Shown here piece by piece: positions 17,842 to 25,843 of a DNA stretch of 64,000 nt. A program made the translations under genes and the position numbers. A model generated the notes under the pieces. The model was not told the DNA's origin. It made no database searches and saw nothing but the letters and a program-made list of their open reading frames with translations. Source of the DNA: Clostridiales bacterium (lineage in GTDB: Bacteria; Bacillota; Clostridia; Oscillospirales; CAG-272); NCBI GenBank assembly GCA_022791685.1, contig JAAVZO010000025.1, positions 1 through 64,000 of the forward strand. The letters run 5' to 3'. Position 1 is the stretch's first letter; each line of letters starts with the position of its first letter.

Positions 17842-18660
17842 ATGAATCTTAAAGGCTATATAAAAGAGAGCTTCAACACCCCTATCGGCGGATACCTTTC
17901 CCAAACCATCGGTCACACACAAGCATATCTTCACTGGCACACACACTATGAAGTTAAACTTATAGTTTCTGGAAATTATACAACAACAAGCCATAATATC
18001 AACTATTCAAGCCATAATCCGGCACTTTTCATCCATCGGCCCTACACTCTGCACAGCGGCAACGCTACCCCAGATAAACCATATCTTAGATTTATAATTC
18101 ATATCGACAAAAGTATTATAACACAATTTCCACCGTCATTACTCGACACGTCAATTTATGCAAATGCAACAATGCTGCGTGTCGACCCAAACGAATCAGA
18201 ACTTGCTAACCTATGTGAATTGTGCGACCAAATCGTAAAAAATGAACGCGACCTACGCGGCAATGCACTCCGCTCAGCGATGATATTTCATTATGCTGAA
18301 CAAATACTCGAATGCGGACGCGGCGAAATAATAACCACAAATTTCAGCTATATTCAGGATGTACTCCAGCTCATTAGTGACAGCATATCTGAGCCGCTGA
18401 CTATACCACAGCTCTGTGAAAAATTCGATGTCGGACACTCAAAGCTGCTGTCCGACTTCAAAGCAACAACCGGCACAACCTACAAAAAATACATGACCGA
18501 CTTGCGCATGACACGCGCACGAGAGCTGCTTATTCGAGGTGAAAGTATAATAAATGCCTCACTCGAATGCGGTTATTCAAGTGAGGCACACTTTGTTAAA
18601 TCATATCGTGAATATTATGGGATAACTCCGGGGGAATTTGTAAAATCTCTTGATTCCTAA
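17842..18660 (+). CDS. AraC family transcriptional regulator, divergent from SBP 2
   Basis: 272 residues. Cupin-like sensor domain with LHWHTHYEVKLIV and HRPYTLHSG, then two helix-turn-helix motifs ending CGYSSEAHFVKSYREYYGITPGEF. The domain order and wording follow the 14100 regulator closely, so the two SBP/AraC modules are products of duplication. Start ATG 17842 after GAGGTG; the track start at 17803 lies in the operator region. The stop is one base from the stop of the converging GH10 gene with no terminator between, so transcripts must overlap. Likely activates SBP 2 in response to a sugar. Confidence 0.88.
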   Translation: MNLKGYIKESFNTPIGGYLSQTIGHTQAYLHWHTHYEVKLIVSGNYTTTSHNINYSSHNPALFIHRPYTLHSGNATPDKPYLRFIIHIDKSIITQFPPSLLDTSIYANATMLRVDPNESELANLCELCDQIVKNERDLRGNALRSAMIFHYAEQILECGRGEIITTNFSYIQDVLQLISDSISEPLTIPQLCEKFDVGHSKLLSDFKATTGTTYKKYMTDLRMTRARELLIRGESIINASLECGYSSEAHFVKSYREYYGITPGEFVKSLDS

Positions 18661-18661
18661 A

Positions 18662-19981
18662 TTACAGCTCAATTCTGCGTACGCGCGACATATCCTTCGA
18701 AAGGTGCAGCCGCTTTGTAACAACTTCACCGCCAACAGTAACTTTGATATCATACTTGCCATAGAAGCCCTTGAACGACGCAATACCATTCGATGTATTT
18801 ATAACCTCATCAGTACGCCATTCGGTGTTTATAAGTCTATCGAGCGTCTTGTACGCGAGCTTCTCGTTGTAATCGCCGTCGATAAGTCCGGTAGACGGCA
18901 GATTCTCATCGCCAGCCTTGCGCTTAGTCGTAAGTACGCCATCATCCGGCAGATTCCACCATGTAATACCACTCAACGCCGGATGGCTGAAGCAAATGCG
19001 ATAGAGCTGCTCGGCTGCAATAGCCTGAAGCTCTTCATCCTCTTCACCCTGTATCTTCGACGGAATGCTTATCTCCGAAATGTTTATCGGCTTACCAAAG
19101 CTTGCGTAAGTGTCGAGCACATTGTAAAGCCGCTCGCCATTATACACATTCACGCCGCCGCGGTCGCCGAGATGACACTGCATACCGATCTCATCGATCT
19201 GCACACCGCGCGATAACAGATCCTTGATGTTGAGATAGTATCCGCTGTACTTACCGCGAAAATCGTGAAATGCAGCTTCCACAGTATCATTAAGAATCAG
19301 CTTATTCGCTGGAAAATACCTGCGCGCCAGCTCAAATGCCCATACGCAGTAATCATCCTCTGGAATAATATACCGACCGCCAGACGCACGGTCACGCATA
19401 TATACATCATAAATACGCGACGGCTCGTTTACCACATCGAAACGCTCGCAGCGGTCAGCGTATCGTTCGGAAATCTCCGCAAAACGCTTTTCAATGAAAT
19501 ATTTCAGCTCAGAAAAATCGTACTCTGTCACCCACTTCGGAACGAACTCATGCCAGAATAGCGGATGTCCCTTCATGCGAATATTGTTAGCCTCGCAAAA
19601 ATCAGCGACGATATCAGCCGGAGGACGACGATACACATCATTTGGAGCCTCGCGAGAATAGCGTATATTCCCCTTAGTTGGCTCTGTTCCCTCCCAGTAT
19701 AGCGGTATAGCCGCCGAATTGAAGATCTTAGTAAACTCTCGCTCATACAGGCGATTCTTCTCATCAGTATCATACTGATTTAGCATAAATATATTAGCGC
19801 CAAAATTGAAGTCAATATCGGTCATAGTCGCTTCAACGCAAACATCACCATCAATAGGCTTTCCGTCCTTAGTTATAACAAGCTCGAACAAGCCTTTACG
19901 GCTGCGCTCCGTATCAGCCTTTACACGGTCAGCTACATAAGCCTCACCAGCACGTATATGTTTGTAAATATCTTTTTCCAT
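18662..19981 (-). CDS. GH10 endo-xylanase family enzyme, intracellular
   Basis: A 439-residue GH10 protein. A short N-terminal beta domain (about 1-75) precedes the barrel. Visible signatures: KGHPLFWHEFVPKW on strand 3, FDVVNEPS with the acid/base glutamate on strand 4, and INISEISIPS with the nucleophile glutamate on strand 7; also GITWWNLPDDG near the end. There is no signal peptide, so it would hydrolyse imported xylo-oligosaccharides rather than polymer. A closing 50-residue beta segment follows the barrel. Own promoter; convergent with the AraC gene. Together with sugar-binding lipoproteins and isomerase/oxidoreductase genes it points to hemicellulose use. Confidence 0.88.
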   Translation of the reverse strand: MEKDIYKHIRAGEAYVADRVKADTERSRKGLFELVITKDGKPIDGDVCVEATMTDIDFNFGANIFMLNQYDTDEKNRLYEREFTKIFNSAAIPLYWEGTEPTKGNIRYSREAPNDVYRRPPADIVADFCEANNIRMKGHPLFWHEFVPKWVTEYDFSELKYFIEKRFAEISERYADRCERFDVVNEPSRIYDVYMRDRASGGRYIIPEDDYCVWAFELARRYFPANKLILNDTVEAAFHDFRGKYSGYYLNIKDLLSRGVQIDEIGMQCHLGDRGGVNVYNGERLYNVLDTYASFGKPINISEISIPSKIQGEEDEELQAIAAEQLYRICFSHPALSGITWWNLPDDGVLTTKRKAGDENLPSTGLIDGDYNEKLAYKTLDRLINTEWRTDEVINTSNGIASFKGFYGKYDIKVTVGGEVVTKRLHLSKDMSRVRRIEL

Positions 19982-20009
19982 GATAATTTACACCTTTCGT
20001 TTTTCTTTA

Positions 20010-20038
20010 ATTTTACCACAACACAACCATTGAGTCAA
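20010..20038 (-). promoter_or_regulatory. Promoter of the GH10 gene
   Basis: Minus strand TTGACT (20038..20033), 17 bp, TAAAAT (20015..20010). Ribosome-binding site AAAGGTG follows. Confidence 0.75.
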
Positions 20039-20078
20039 CAAATATATTGCTATATTTGCAAAAGATATTTCGATATAC

Positions 20079-20116
20079 AAAAACAGCGCCTGATAACAAA
20101 TATCCGACGCTGTTTT
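20079..20116. terminator. Terminator after the sugar isomerase gene
   Basis: Stem AAAACAGCG (20080-20088) with CGCTGTTTT (20108-20116), 19-base loop, A-run on the left giving U-rich RNA for the leftward gene. Confidence 0.7.
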
Positions 20117-20136
20117 AATTATGTTAAAATAGTATA

Positions 20137-20895
20137 TTACTTCATATACTTAGCTTTGATGTAATCGCTGCTTATCTTGAGACTATCGAACGGATCACCT
20201 GGGCAAACATCCTGCTCAACGACATAATGCTTAACGCCGATCTCAGCGGCAGTCTCGATAACGCCGTCAAAGTTGATATTACCCTGACCTATTTCGGTTA
20301 TAAACTGGCTGTCAGCCATGCCCATATCCTTCAAGTGAAGAATATCGATTCTTCCAGCGAGCTTCTTCATCCAAGCAATAACGTCTCCGCCGCCATGCTG
20401 TACCCAGTATGTATCAAGTACGAACGATGTCGTCTTCGGGTCAAGTCCATCAACGAGCACATCCATCATACGCTTGCCATCAAGCTTCTTAAACTCAAAG
20501 CTGTGGTTATGGTATGTAAACTTGAAACCATATTTGTTTACCTTAGCTGCAAACTCATTTGCCTGTTCAACAAAACGATTGAGCGCGTCAAGGCTTTCGC
20601 GAGCCTCTCCGGGCATACCACCGATACCGATATTGGTAGTACCGAGCATTTCATGCTCCTTCATAGCCTTATCAGGGTCAGCGATAAGCTCATTAAAGCC
20701 GCAGTGAGTTCCGCAAATGCTGATTCCGGTCTCCTTTGCGATAGCCGCAAACTTCTCTGCACCAACAAAGAATCCAGCAGTCTGTCCTTCATCATATCCG
20801 AGTTCCTTCAGCTTCTTGAAGCTGGCTCTGATTGTGTCCTCGTCAGCCATAGCCGAGCGAATAGTATAAAGCTGTACGCCAAGTGTCTTAATCAT
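20137..20895 (-). CDS. Sugar phosphate isomerase/epimerase (xylose-isomerase-like barrel)
   Basis: 252 residues, one TIM barrel of the AP-endonuclease-2/xylose-isomerase superfamily. It opens KTLGVQLYTIRSAM; metal-binding residues are expected in TYHNHSFEF (about 125), VLDTYWVQHGG (about 157) and ILHLKDMG, and a final glutamate in YVVEQD. All are present. Members with this wording act on keto sugars or inositol derivatives, usually next to a Gfo/Idh/MocA oxidoreductase, as here. The oxidoreductase gene precedes it by about 25 bases, so they form an operon. The exact substrate is unknown. A paralogue with the same motifs is at 45738. Confidence 0.85.
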   Translation of the reverse strand: MIKTLGVQLYTIRSAMADEDTIRASFKKLKELGYDEGQTAGFFVGAEKFAAIAKETGISICGTHCGFNELIADPDKAMKEHEMLGTTNIGIGGMPGEARESLDALNRFVEQANEFAAKVNKYGFKFTYHNHSFEFKKLDGKRMMDVLVDGLDPKTTSFVLDTYWVQHGGGDVIAWMKKLAGRIDILHLKDMGMADSQFITEIGQGNINFDGVIETAAEIGVKHYVVEQDVCPGDPFDSLKISSDYIKAKYMK

Positions 20896-20919
20896 AATAA
20901 TATTCTCCGTTAATTAAAT

Positions 20920-21963
20920 TTAATCAAAATATATAGTCTTGCCGGTTCTTGCCGACTCATATACTGCATTCACAATACGAACACTCTTGATCGCTTCAAG
21001 CGGAAGTATCTGCGGGTCACGGTCATTTATCACCGCGTCGAGCATATCTTCAACCATAGAAGCGTGTCCAGTGACGAGCATAGGATCCTTCTTTTCAGCA
21101 ATACGGTTTCCACCGCCGTACTTTTCGAGCATATCCTCCTCTTCCTCGTCCTCATCGTCCGCATCACGAAGCTTCCAGCGCTTGAGCACATCCGCGTCCG
21201 CCTCAATAGTTCCACCCGTGCCGTAAAGCTGAATATCGGTACTGATACCCGGATAAGCACAGGTCGTGCTGACAAACGTAGCCGCCGCACCGCTCTTGAA
21301 GGTTATGACAGAAGCAGTCATATCCTCAGTTTCGATGTCATGGTTATAAATACCCATCGTTGAATGAACGCTTACAACGTCGCCCATAAGCCACTGCATT
21401 AGGTCGACAGTATGCACCGCCTGATTCATCAGTGAACCGCCGCCGTCCATTCCCCATGTACCATGCCAGCCCTCATAGTAGTGCTGGTCGCGATACCACT
21501 TGACCGCAAACGTACCGAGCACAAGCTTGCCGAGACGACCTGCGTCGACAGCTTCCTTGATAGGCTTCATAACAGCATTGTTGCGGTTCTGGTGAATAAC
21601 TCCAGCCTTCATACTAGTGCGAACACGTGCCTCCTCAATTTTGAGCGCCGCGTCTACAGTGATATCAATTGGCTTTTCAACAAGCACATTCTTGCCTGCC
21701 TCCATAGCCTTGACCGCAAATTCAGCGTGCATAGCGCTCGGCAAACAAATGCTGACAATGTCAATGTCGGGATTCTTGATCATTTCATCAAATTCCAGAT
21801 AAGTAAGAGTGCCCGGGTAGCGCTCAGCTACCTTATCCATTTTTTCCTGTATCAGGTCGCAGACGGCAACAAGCTCACACTTATCCGAAGCAGCAGCGGC
21901 ATCGACGTGTGCCTTGCCGATTCCGAGACCAACAACCGCATATCCGATTTTTCCGTTTTTCAT
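20920..21963 (-). CDS. Gfo/Idh/MocA family NAD(P)-dependent oxidoreductase
   Basis: 347 residues. N-terminal Rossmann fold with GYAVVGLGIGKAHVDAA, the catalytic-lysine motif VEKPID near residue 100, then the C-terminal alpha/beta domain with GWHGTWGMDGGGSLMNQAVHTVDLM, where the histidine pair is usual for this family. An acidic low-complexity insert (DDEDEEEEDM) lies near residue 290. I start at ATG 21963, seven bases after GGAG; the track ATG at 21975 overlaps that site. It heads a two-gene operon with a sugar isomerase and has its own promoter. Likely oxidises a sugar or cyclitol; the substrate cannot be told. Confidence 0.88.
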   Translation of the reverse strand: MKNGKIGYAVVGLGIGKAHVDAAAASDKCELVAVCDLIQEKMDKVAERYPGTLTYLEFDEMIKNPDIDIVSICLPSAMHAEFAVKAMEAGKNVLVEKPIDITVDAALKIEEARVRTSMKAGVIHQNRNNAVMKPIKEAVDAGRLGKLVLGTFAVKWYRDQHYYEGWHGTWGMDGGGSLMNQAVHTVDLMQWLMGDVVSVHSTMGIYNHDIETEDMTASVITFKSGAAATFVSTTCAYPGISTDIQLYGTGGTIEADADVLKRWKLRDADDEDEEEEDMLEKYGGGNRIAEKKDPMLVTGHASMVEDMLDAVINDRDPQILPLEAIKSVRIVNAVYESARTGKTIYFD

Positions 21964-22017
21964 ATGATTCTCCATTTTATATTATTCCGCAATCTGCGGA
22001 TTATTATCGTCAGCATT

Positions 22018-22046
22018 ATTATACTACCATTTATCAAAAAAGTAAA
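22018..22046 (-). promoter_or_regulatory. Promoter of the oxidoreductase/isomerase operon
   Basis: Minus strand TTTACT (22046..22041), 17 bp, TATAAT (22023..22018). A short hairpin (CCGCA/TGCGG) lies about 20 bases downstream of the expected start. Confidence 0.7.
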
Positions 22047-22080
22047 GCCCCTAACGGTGAAATTGTTCGAAAATTTATAA

Positions 22081-22124
22081 AAAAGTCAAGAGATGGTATT
22101 AAAAACATCATCTCTTGACTTTTT
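22081..22124 (-). terminator. Intrinsic terminator after SBP 3
   Basis: 15-bp perfect stem AAAAGTCAAGAGATG / CATCTCTTGACTTTT (22081-22095, 22109-22123). A-run on the left gives a U-tail for the leftward gene ending at 22130; the right T-run also allows plus-strand use. Confidence 0.85.
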
Positions 22125-22129
22125 ATATA

Positions 22130-23590
22130 TTATTCCATAAACTCAAGCGTCTTTTTAAAAGCAGCTTCAATCGACGAACGCATAGAATCAACAAGCGATA
22201 CAACGTTATTGTTCTTCTGATTTACAACTGAAGTATTAACCTTTCCAGACAGTTCTTCAGTCCAAGCATAGCCCTCTCCTATATCAAAGCTGCGTGACGA
22301 ACTGATTATGCCAAGCATTTCAATAGAATCATCATTTCTAAGTCCCTTCTGAGCTACCTTAACATTATAGAATACCGGAAGAATATTGGTACTGCTCAGA
22401 TACGACAAAGCGTCCATGATAATTCCAGTGCGCTCAGGCTGCTGATTCGTGACCGGAACGCTCATCGTAAGACAAATATGTGTGCGGTGGCTGTAATATT
22501 TATCCTGATTTTCGTCATATTTCGGGATCGGCACTATACCGAATGTATCGTCCATATCACGATACTTCGAGCTTGCCTTAATTTCAGCGATAGTAAACAG
22601 CGAGCGTCCGTTCTTGAATATCATCTCATAGTGGCTGTTACCGCTTCCGTTCATGAATATGAACTCACCCTCGGTACTGTAAATATTAAACGCCTTTTCA
22701 ATTATGTTGTAGAATCTGTCTGGGTTACTGATAAGCACCGGCTGTCCCTTGTCATCAATAGTTACATAATTTTCACCACCACCAGTTATGAAAGCGTTAA
22801 GCGAATCCTCATATGAAGCCATACCGTAAATCGCATTGCCGCTCTCATTCCATGCAAAGCTGGTGTCACCGTTCAAATTAGCGCCCGCAGCCGCATATTC
22901 ACCGAGCTTGTCAATCGTCCACTTTCCCTCGCGAACAAGGTTATACGGAGTTTCGAGCCCCAAGTCATCAAGCATATTCTCGTTGAAATAGCAGCAGAGC
23001 GTACCTTCAAAGCCGATAAGCGAGAAATCGTTTCCGGCAAAATACAGCTTCTTCTTATCTCCAATAAGCGACTTTTCGGTAATGACCTGATCCCACCAAG
23101 GCTTGTCGAGCTGGAATTCTTGATAATCGAGCAGATTGTAAAGGTAGCCGGACTCCATAAACGACGACATACGGTCACAGCGTATATATGCGACATCGTA
23201 TACATCGTCCTGCGCCAAGATCGCGGTACGATATTTATTATAATTCTGGTCAATATCATCCTCGACGATTTCAAGCTCAAGATTGAACTTATCCTCGATA
23301 AAACGATTGCGCGCGTACACCTCGTCGTCGAGCATCTCACCAGTCTGAGATTCAAAGTCCATATAATGATAGAACCCCCATGTTGTCGAAGCGTTCAAGA
23401 CCGTAAAGGTATCACCATCGCAGTCGAGCTCAGGGAATACGTACTCTGGCTTAGTTTCGGGAGCAGACGAGCTATCATCGCCCGACACGGTATCATTATT
23501 GTCCGTATCGACTGGCTTACCAGTATCGCCGCAGGCAGTCTGCGTAAGCAGCAGCGCCATTAGAAGCGCTATAGATATGAGCTTTTTCAT
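22130..23590 (-). CDS. Extracellular solute-binding lipoprotein (SBP paralogue 3)
   Basis: 486 residues from ATG 23590 (MKKLIS...), which stands ten bases after AAAGG and gives a textbook signal peptide ending QTAC; the first ATG of the track (23608) has no ribosome-binding site. Family motifs: QTGEMLDDEVYARN, EGKWTIDKLG, SIEMLGIISSSRSFDIG. Unlike paralogues 1, 2 and 5 it has no adjacent AraC gene. It has a consensus promoter, with a G8 tract 18 bp upstream of the -35. Probably captures an oligosaccharide for an ABC permease located elsewhere. Confidence 0.85.
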   Translation of the reverse strand: MKKLISIALLMALLLTQTACGDTGKPVDTDNNDTVSGDDSSSAPETKPEYVFPELDCDGDTFTVLNASTTWGFYHYMDFESQTGEMLDDEVYARNRFIEDKFNLELEIVEDDIDQNYNKYRTAILAQDDVYDVAYIRCDRMSSFMESGYLYNLLDYQEFQLDKPWWDQVITEKSLIGDKKKLYFAGNDFSLIGFEGTLCCYFNENMLDDLGLETPYNLVREGKWTIDKLGEYAAAGANLNGDTSFAWNESGNAIYGMASYEDSLNAFITGGGENYVTIDDKGQPVLISNPDRFYNIIEKAFNIYSTEGEFIFMNGSGNSHYEMIFKNGRSLFTIAEIKASSKYRDMDDTFGIVPIPKYDENQDKYYSHRTHICLTMSVPVTNQQPERTGIIMDALSYLSSTNILPVFYNVKVAQKGLRNDDSIEMLGIISSSRSFDIGEGYAWTEELSGKVNTSVVNQKNNNVVSLVDSMRSSIEAAFKKTLEFME

Positions 23591-23625
23591 AGTAAAACAA
23601 CCTTTCATTGAATTAAACTATATAT

Positions 23626-23654
23626 ATTATATCATACTATAAAAGATTCGTCAA
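23626..23654 (-). promoter_or_regulatory. Promoter of SBP 3
   Basis: Minus strand TTGACG (23654..23649), 17 bp, TATAAT (23631..23626). Transcript start expected near 23619, leaving a leader of about 28 bases. Confidence 0.85.
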
Positions 23655-23672
23655 GTGACATTACTAATAATA

Positions 23673-23680
23673 CCCCCCCC
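23673..23680 (-). repeat. G8 homopolymer upstream of the SBP 3 promoter
   Basis: Eight C on the plus strand (G8 in the direction of the gene), at roughly -54 to -61 from the predicted start. Intergenic. The position fits modulation of promoter strength or of an activator site by tract length. Confidence 0.9.
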
Positions 23681-23735
23681 AGAGAAATATTTTATGTTAA
23701 AATTATCCAAAGCGTCTCCGTTTAAACACAAAATT

Positions 23736-23765
23736 AAAAGGAGTGGCGATATCGCCACTCCTTTT
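23736..23765. terminator. Perfect palindromic terminator after rpsU
   Basis: 30-base perfect palindrome AAAAGGAGTGGCGAT / ATCGCCACTCCTTTT with A and T runs at both ends. It ends rpsU and shields the SBP 3 promoter. Confidence 0.85.
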
Positions 23766-23802
23766 AATTCAGAAGCATAGTAATTCTTGCGGAATAAACT
23801 TT

Positions 23803-23979
23803 TTATTTAGATTTGCGCTTTCTTGCCGCTTCAGATTTTTTCTTGCGTTTAACACTCGGCTTCTCATAATGCTCTCTCTTACGCAGCTCCGAAAGTACTC
23901 CGGATCTTGCGCACTGTCTCTTAAATCTGCGAAGAGCGCTGTCGAGCGATTCGTTCTCTTTAACTCTGACCTCTGCCAT
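23803..23979 (-). CDS. rpsU: 30S ribosomal protein S21
   Basis: 58 codons, missed by the ORF track because it is under 60 residues. Translation begins [19 protein letters not shown], continues [22 protein letters not shown] and ends in a lysine/arginine tail, as in S21 of Firmicutes. S21 binds the 30S platform near the anti-Shine-Dalgarno and helps initiation. A strong GGAGGGA site precedes the ATG and a perfect consensus promoter lies at 24062..24034. A palindromic terminator follows, so it is a monocistronic unit. The plus-strand ORF at 23743..23982 is its shadow. Confidence 0.95.
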   Translation of the reverse strand: MAEVRVKENESLDSALRRFKRQCARSGVLSELRKREHYEKPSVKRKKKSEAARKRKSK

Positions 23980-24033
23980 TAACTACAATCCCTCCCTCCG
24001 CAAGTGGAAAAGAGATTTTTTTATCTCCAGAAT

Positions 24034-24062
24034 ATTATACTATAAAATTTGGTGTCTGTCAA
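24034..24062 (-). promoter_or_regulatory. Perfect promoter of rpsU
   Basis: Minus strand TTGACA (24062..24057), 17 bp, TATAAT (24039..24034). Confidence 0.9.
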
Positions 24063-24150
24063 GAGCAAACAGTAAATTTGATAAAAATTATTGTAATCTT
24101 ATTGATATTTCGAATTTATTTTCCCATATACTGGATGTTTTTCAATAATA

Positions 24151-25062
24151 TCACTTGTTAAAGTGCTTGTAAACTTCATTCTTAGCAAGCCCTCTGTCCT
24201 TTGCACACGCCTTTATCGCATCCATTTTCGATTTGCCGTCAGCAATATAAAATTCGACATGCTCCTCGATGCTCATCTCACTCCAAAATGCCGCCTCCTG
24301 CTTGTCAGCCTCACTGCACCCTTCAAGCACAAGAACATATTCGCCGCGCGGCTCACGCTCATTGTACATCGAAACAGCCTCGCTTAGAGTTGTCCGCATA
24401 ATTTCCTCATTAAGCTTAGTCAACTCGCGGCATAACGAGATCCTTCTATCACCAAAAGCTTCGTACAAATCGGCGAGCGTAGTTTTAAGCTTGTGCGGCG
24501 CTTCATAGAATATCAACGTCCGCGAGTCAGTCTTCAATTCTGAAAGCCTGCGCGAACGCTCACCGCGATTTGTCGAAAGGAATCCCTCAAACGCAAACCG
24601 CGCTGTAAATAATCCCGACAGCGTAAGCGCCGTCAAAGCCGCACAAGGTCCCGGGACTGCCGTCACCGGAATCGAACGCTCGGCACACAACTTTACGATA
24701 TCCTCACCGGGGTCGCTTATACCCGGCATACCTGCGTCGGTGACAAGCGCGCAGGACTCGCCTGCTTCGATACGGTCGCATATCTCTACACCGCGCTCAC
24801 GCTTGTTATGCTCGAAATAGCTGACCAGCGGCTTCCTAACACCAATCAAAGCCAGCAGCTTAGCAGAATTGCGCGTATCCTCTGCCGCGACAAAATCAAC
24901 CTCAGCAAGAACCTTCTTAGCGCGGTCTGACAGATCAGACAAATTGCCGATAGGCGTTGTAACAAGATATAGTGTACCGCGTCGTATTTTATTTTTCTCT
25001 CCGCAGTTTACAGCTTTACTTTCGTCTGCATACAGAATATCAGGGTCTTTTGTAAGGCTCAT
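24151..25062 (-). CDS. rsmI: 16S rRNA 2'-O-ribose C1402 methyltransferase RsmI
   Basis: 303 residues. Uses S-adenosylmethionine to methylate the ribose of C1402 in 16S rRNA. The tetrapyrrole-methylase fold is shown by LYLVTTPIGNLSDLSDRA, AAEDTRNSAKLL, VTDAGMPGISDPG and ELTKLNEE, followed by the C-terminal helical HTH-like domain ending KNEVYKHF. I start at ATG 25062 (MSLTKDP); further in-frame ATGs upstream at 25080 and before are possible but add residues not usual in the family. The 5-prime end overlaps trmN6 by 23 bases, so the two rRNA/tRNA methylase genes are translationally coupled, an arrangement common in Firmicutes. Confidence 0.93.
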   Translation of the reverse strand: MSLTKDPDILYADESKAVNCGEKNKIRRGTLYLVTTPIGNLSDLSDRAKKVLAEVDFVAAEDTRNSAKLLALIGVRKPLVSYFEHNKRERGVEICDRIEAGESCALVTDAGMPGISDPGEDIVKLCAERSIPVTAVPGPCAALTALTLSGLFTARFAFEGFLSTNRGERSRRLSELKTDSRTLIFYEAPHKLKTTLADLYEAFGDRRISLCRELTKLNEEIMRTTLSEAVSMYNEREPRGEYVLVLEGCSEADKQEAAFWSEMSIEEHVEFYIADGKSKMDAIKACAKDRGLAKNEVYKHFNK

Positions 25063-25795
25063 CGAATTCACCCATTTCATAAATTTTATTAAGTACATCG
25101 GTATAAATATTACCGCTCTCGTACATTATCAGCGGCGGAGTTACGTATATTCCCGCAGCCGCGCCCTTTTTAGCTTCACAAAGCACAAGACACGGTTCGA
25201 GCTCATGTCGTGCGTGTACGAACGTTATACGCTTAGGTTCAAGTCTTGCGTCTCTGAGGGCGCATATGAGGTCGCAGAGCCTGTCCGGACGGTATACAAC
25301 ATAGAACAATCCCCCATGCTTCAGAACACGGTACGCCGCCGCACAGAAGTCCGCTATACCGCCAAGCAGCTCGTGCCTTGCGATCTGCCTCCGTTCACTG
25401 TCACTCTCTCCGCCGACCGGTTTCATATATGGCGGATTCGATACAGCAATATCTACGATTCCGCCAATGCGCTCAGGAGTAAGCTCACGCACATTGAGCG
25501 CATGACCATGAAGACACTCACTAAAACCGTTGAGTTCGGCATTACGGTCGACAAGCTCGGCAAATTCGCTCTGCGCCTCTATAGCCTCACAGACCGCAGC
25601 CTTATTCCTCGCAAGCAGCAATAATGGTATCACTCCAGTTCCGCTGCCAAGGTCAGCGACACGTGCACGTGGACTTCGGCGCACATACGCAGACAAAAGA
25701 TAAGCGTCACTGCCGAACGTAAGTCCATCACGCTTCTGTATCAGCTTCAAATCTGCATTTATTTCAGTTATTGATTCATCATGTAAAAGTTCCAT
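25040..25795 (-). CDS. trmN6: tRNA1(Val) adenine-N6 methyltransferase, TrmN6/YfiC family
   Basis: 251 residues. A class I methyltransferase with SAM loop VADLGSGTGVIPLLL and the N6-adenine catalytic motif SNPPYMKP near residue 125. E. coli YfiC makes m6A37 of tRNA-Val; Firmicute homologues next to rsmI carry the same name though the exact target is less tested. ATG 25795 follows AGGTGC; the GTG two codons upstream given by the track is less likely. The C-terminus is followed by a coupled rsmI. A terminator for murA lies upstream, so transcription of this pair must begin at or near 25800, or read through. Confidence 0.88.
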   Translation of the reverse strand: MELLHDESITEINADLKLIQKRDGLTFGSDAYLLSAYVRRSPRARVADLGSGTGVIPLLLLARNKAAVCEAIEAQSEFAELVDRNAELNGFSECLHGHALNVRELTPERIGGIVDIAVSNPPYMKPVGGESDSERRQIARHELLGGIADFCAAAYRVLKHGGLFYVVYRPDRLCDLICALRDARLEPKRITFVHARHELEPCLVLCEAKKGAAAGIYVTPPLIMYESGNIYTDVLNKIYEMGEFDEPYKRP

Positions 25796-25806
25796 ATGCA
25801 CCTGCG

Positions 25807-25836
25807 AAAATCGGACGGTACATACCGTCCGATTTT
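25807..25836. terminator. Intrinsic terminator after murA
   Basis: 14-bp perfect stem AAAATCGGACGGTA / TACCGTCCGATTTT with a two-base nominal loop (a four-base loop in practice). Confidence 0.85.
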
Positions 25837-25843
25837 ATACCGT

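Noticed and set aside
20939-22080. Plus-strand ORFs opposite the oxidoreductase (20939..21226, 21463..22080)
   Set aside because: Serine-rich or basic shadow translations with no start signals, antisense to a clear Gfo/Idh/MocA gene.
23743-23982. 79-residue plus-strand ORF
   Set aside because: Shadow of rpsU, which is on the minus strand and has promoter, ribosome-binding site and terminator.
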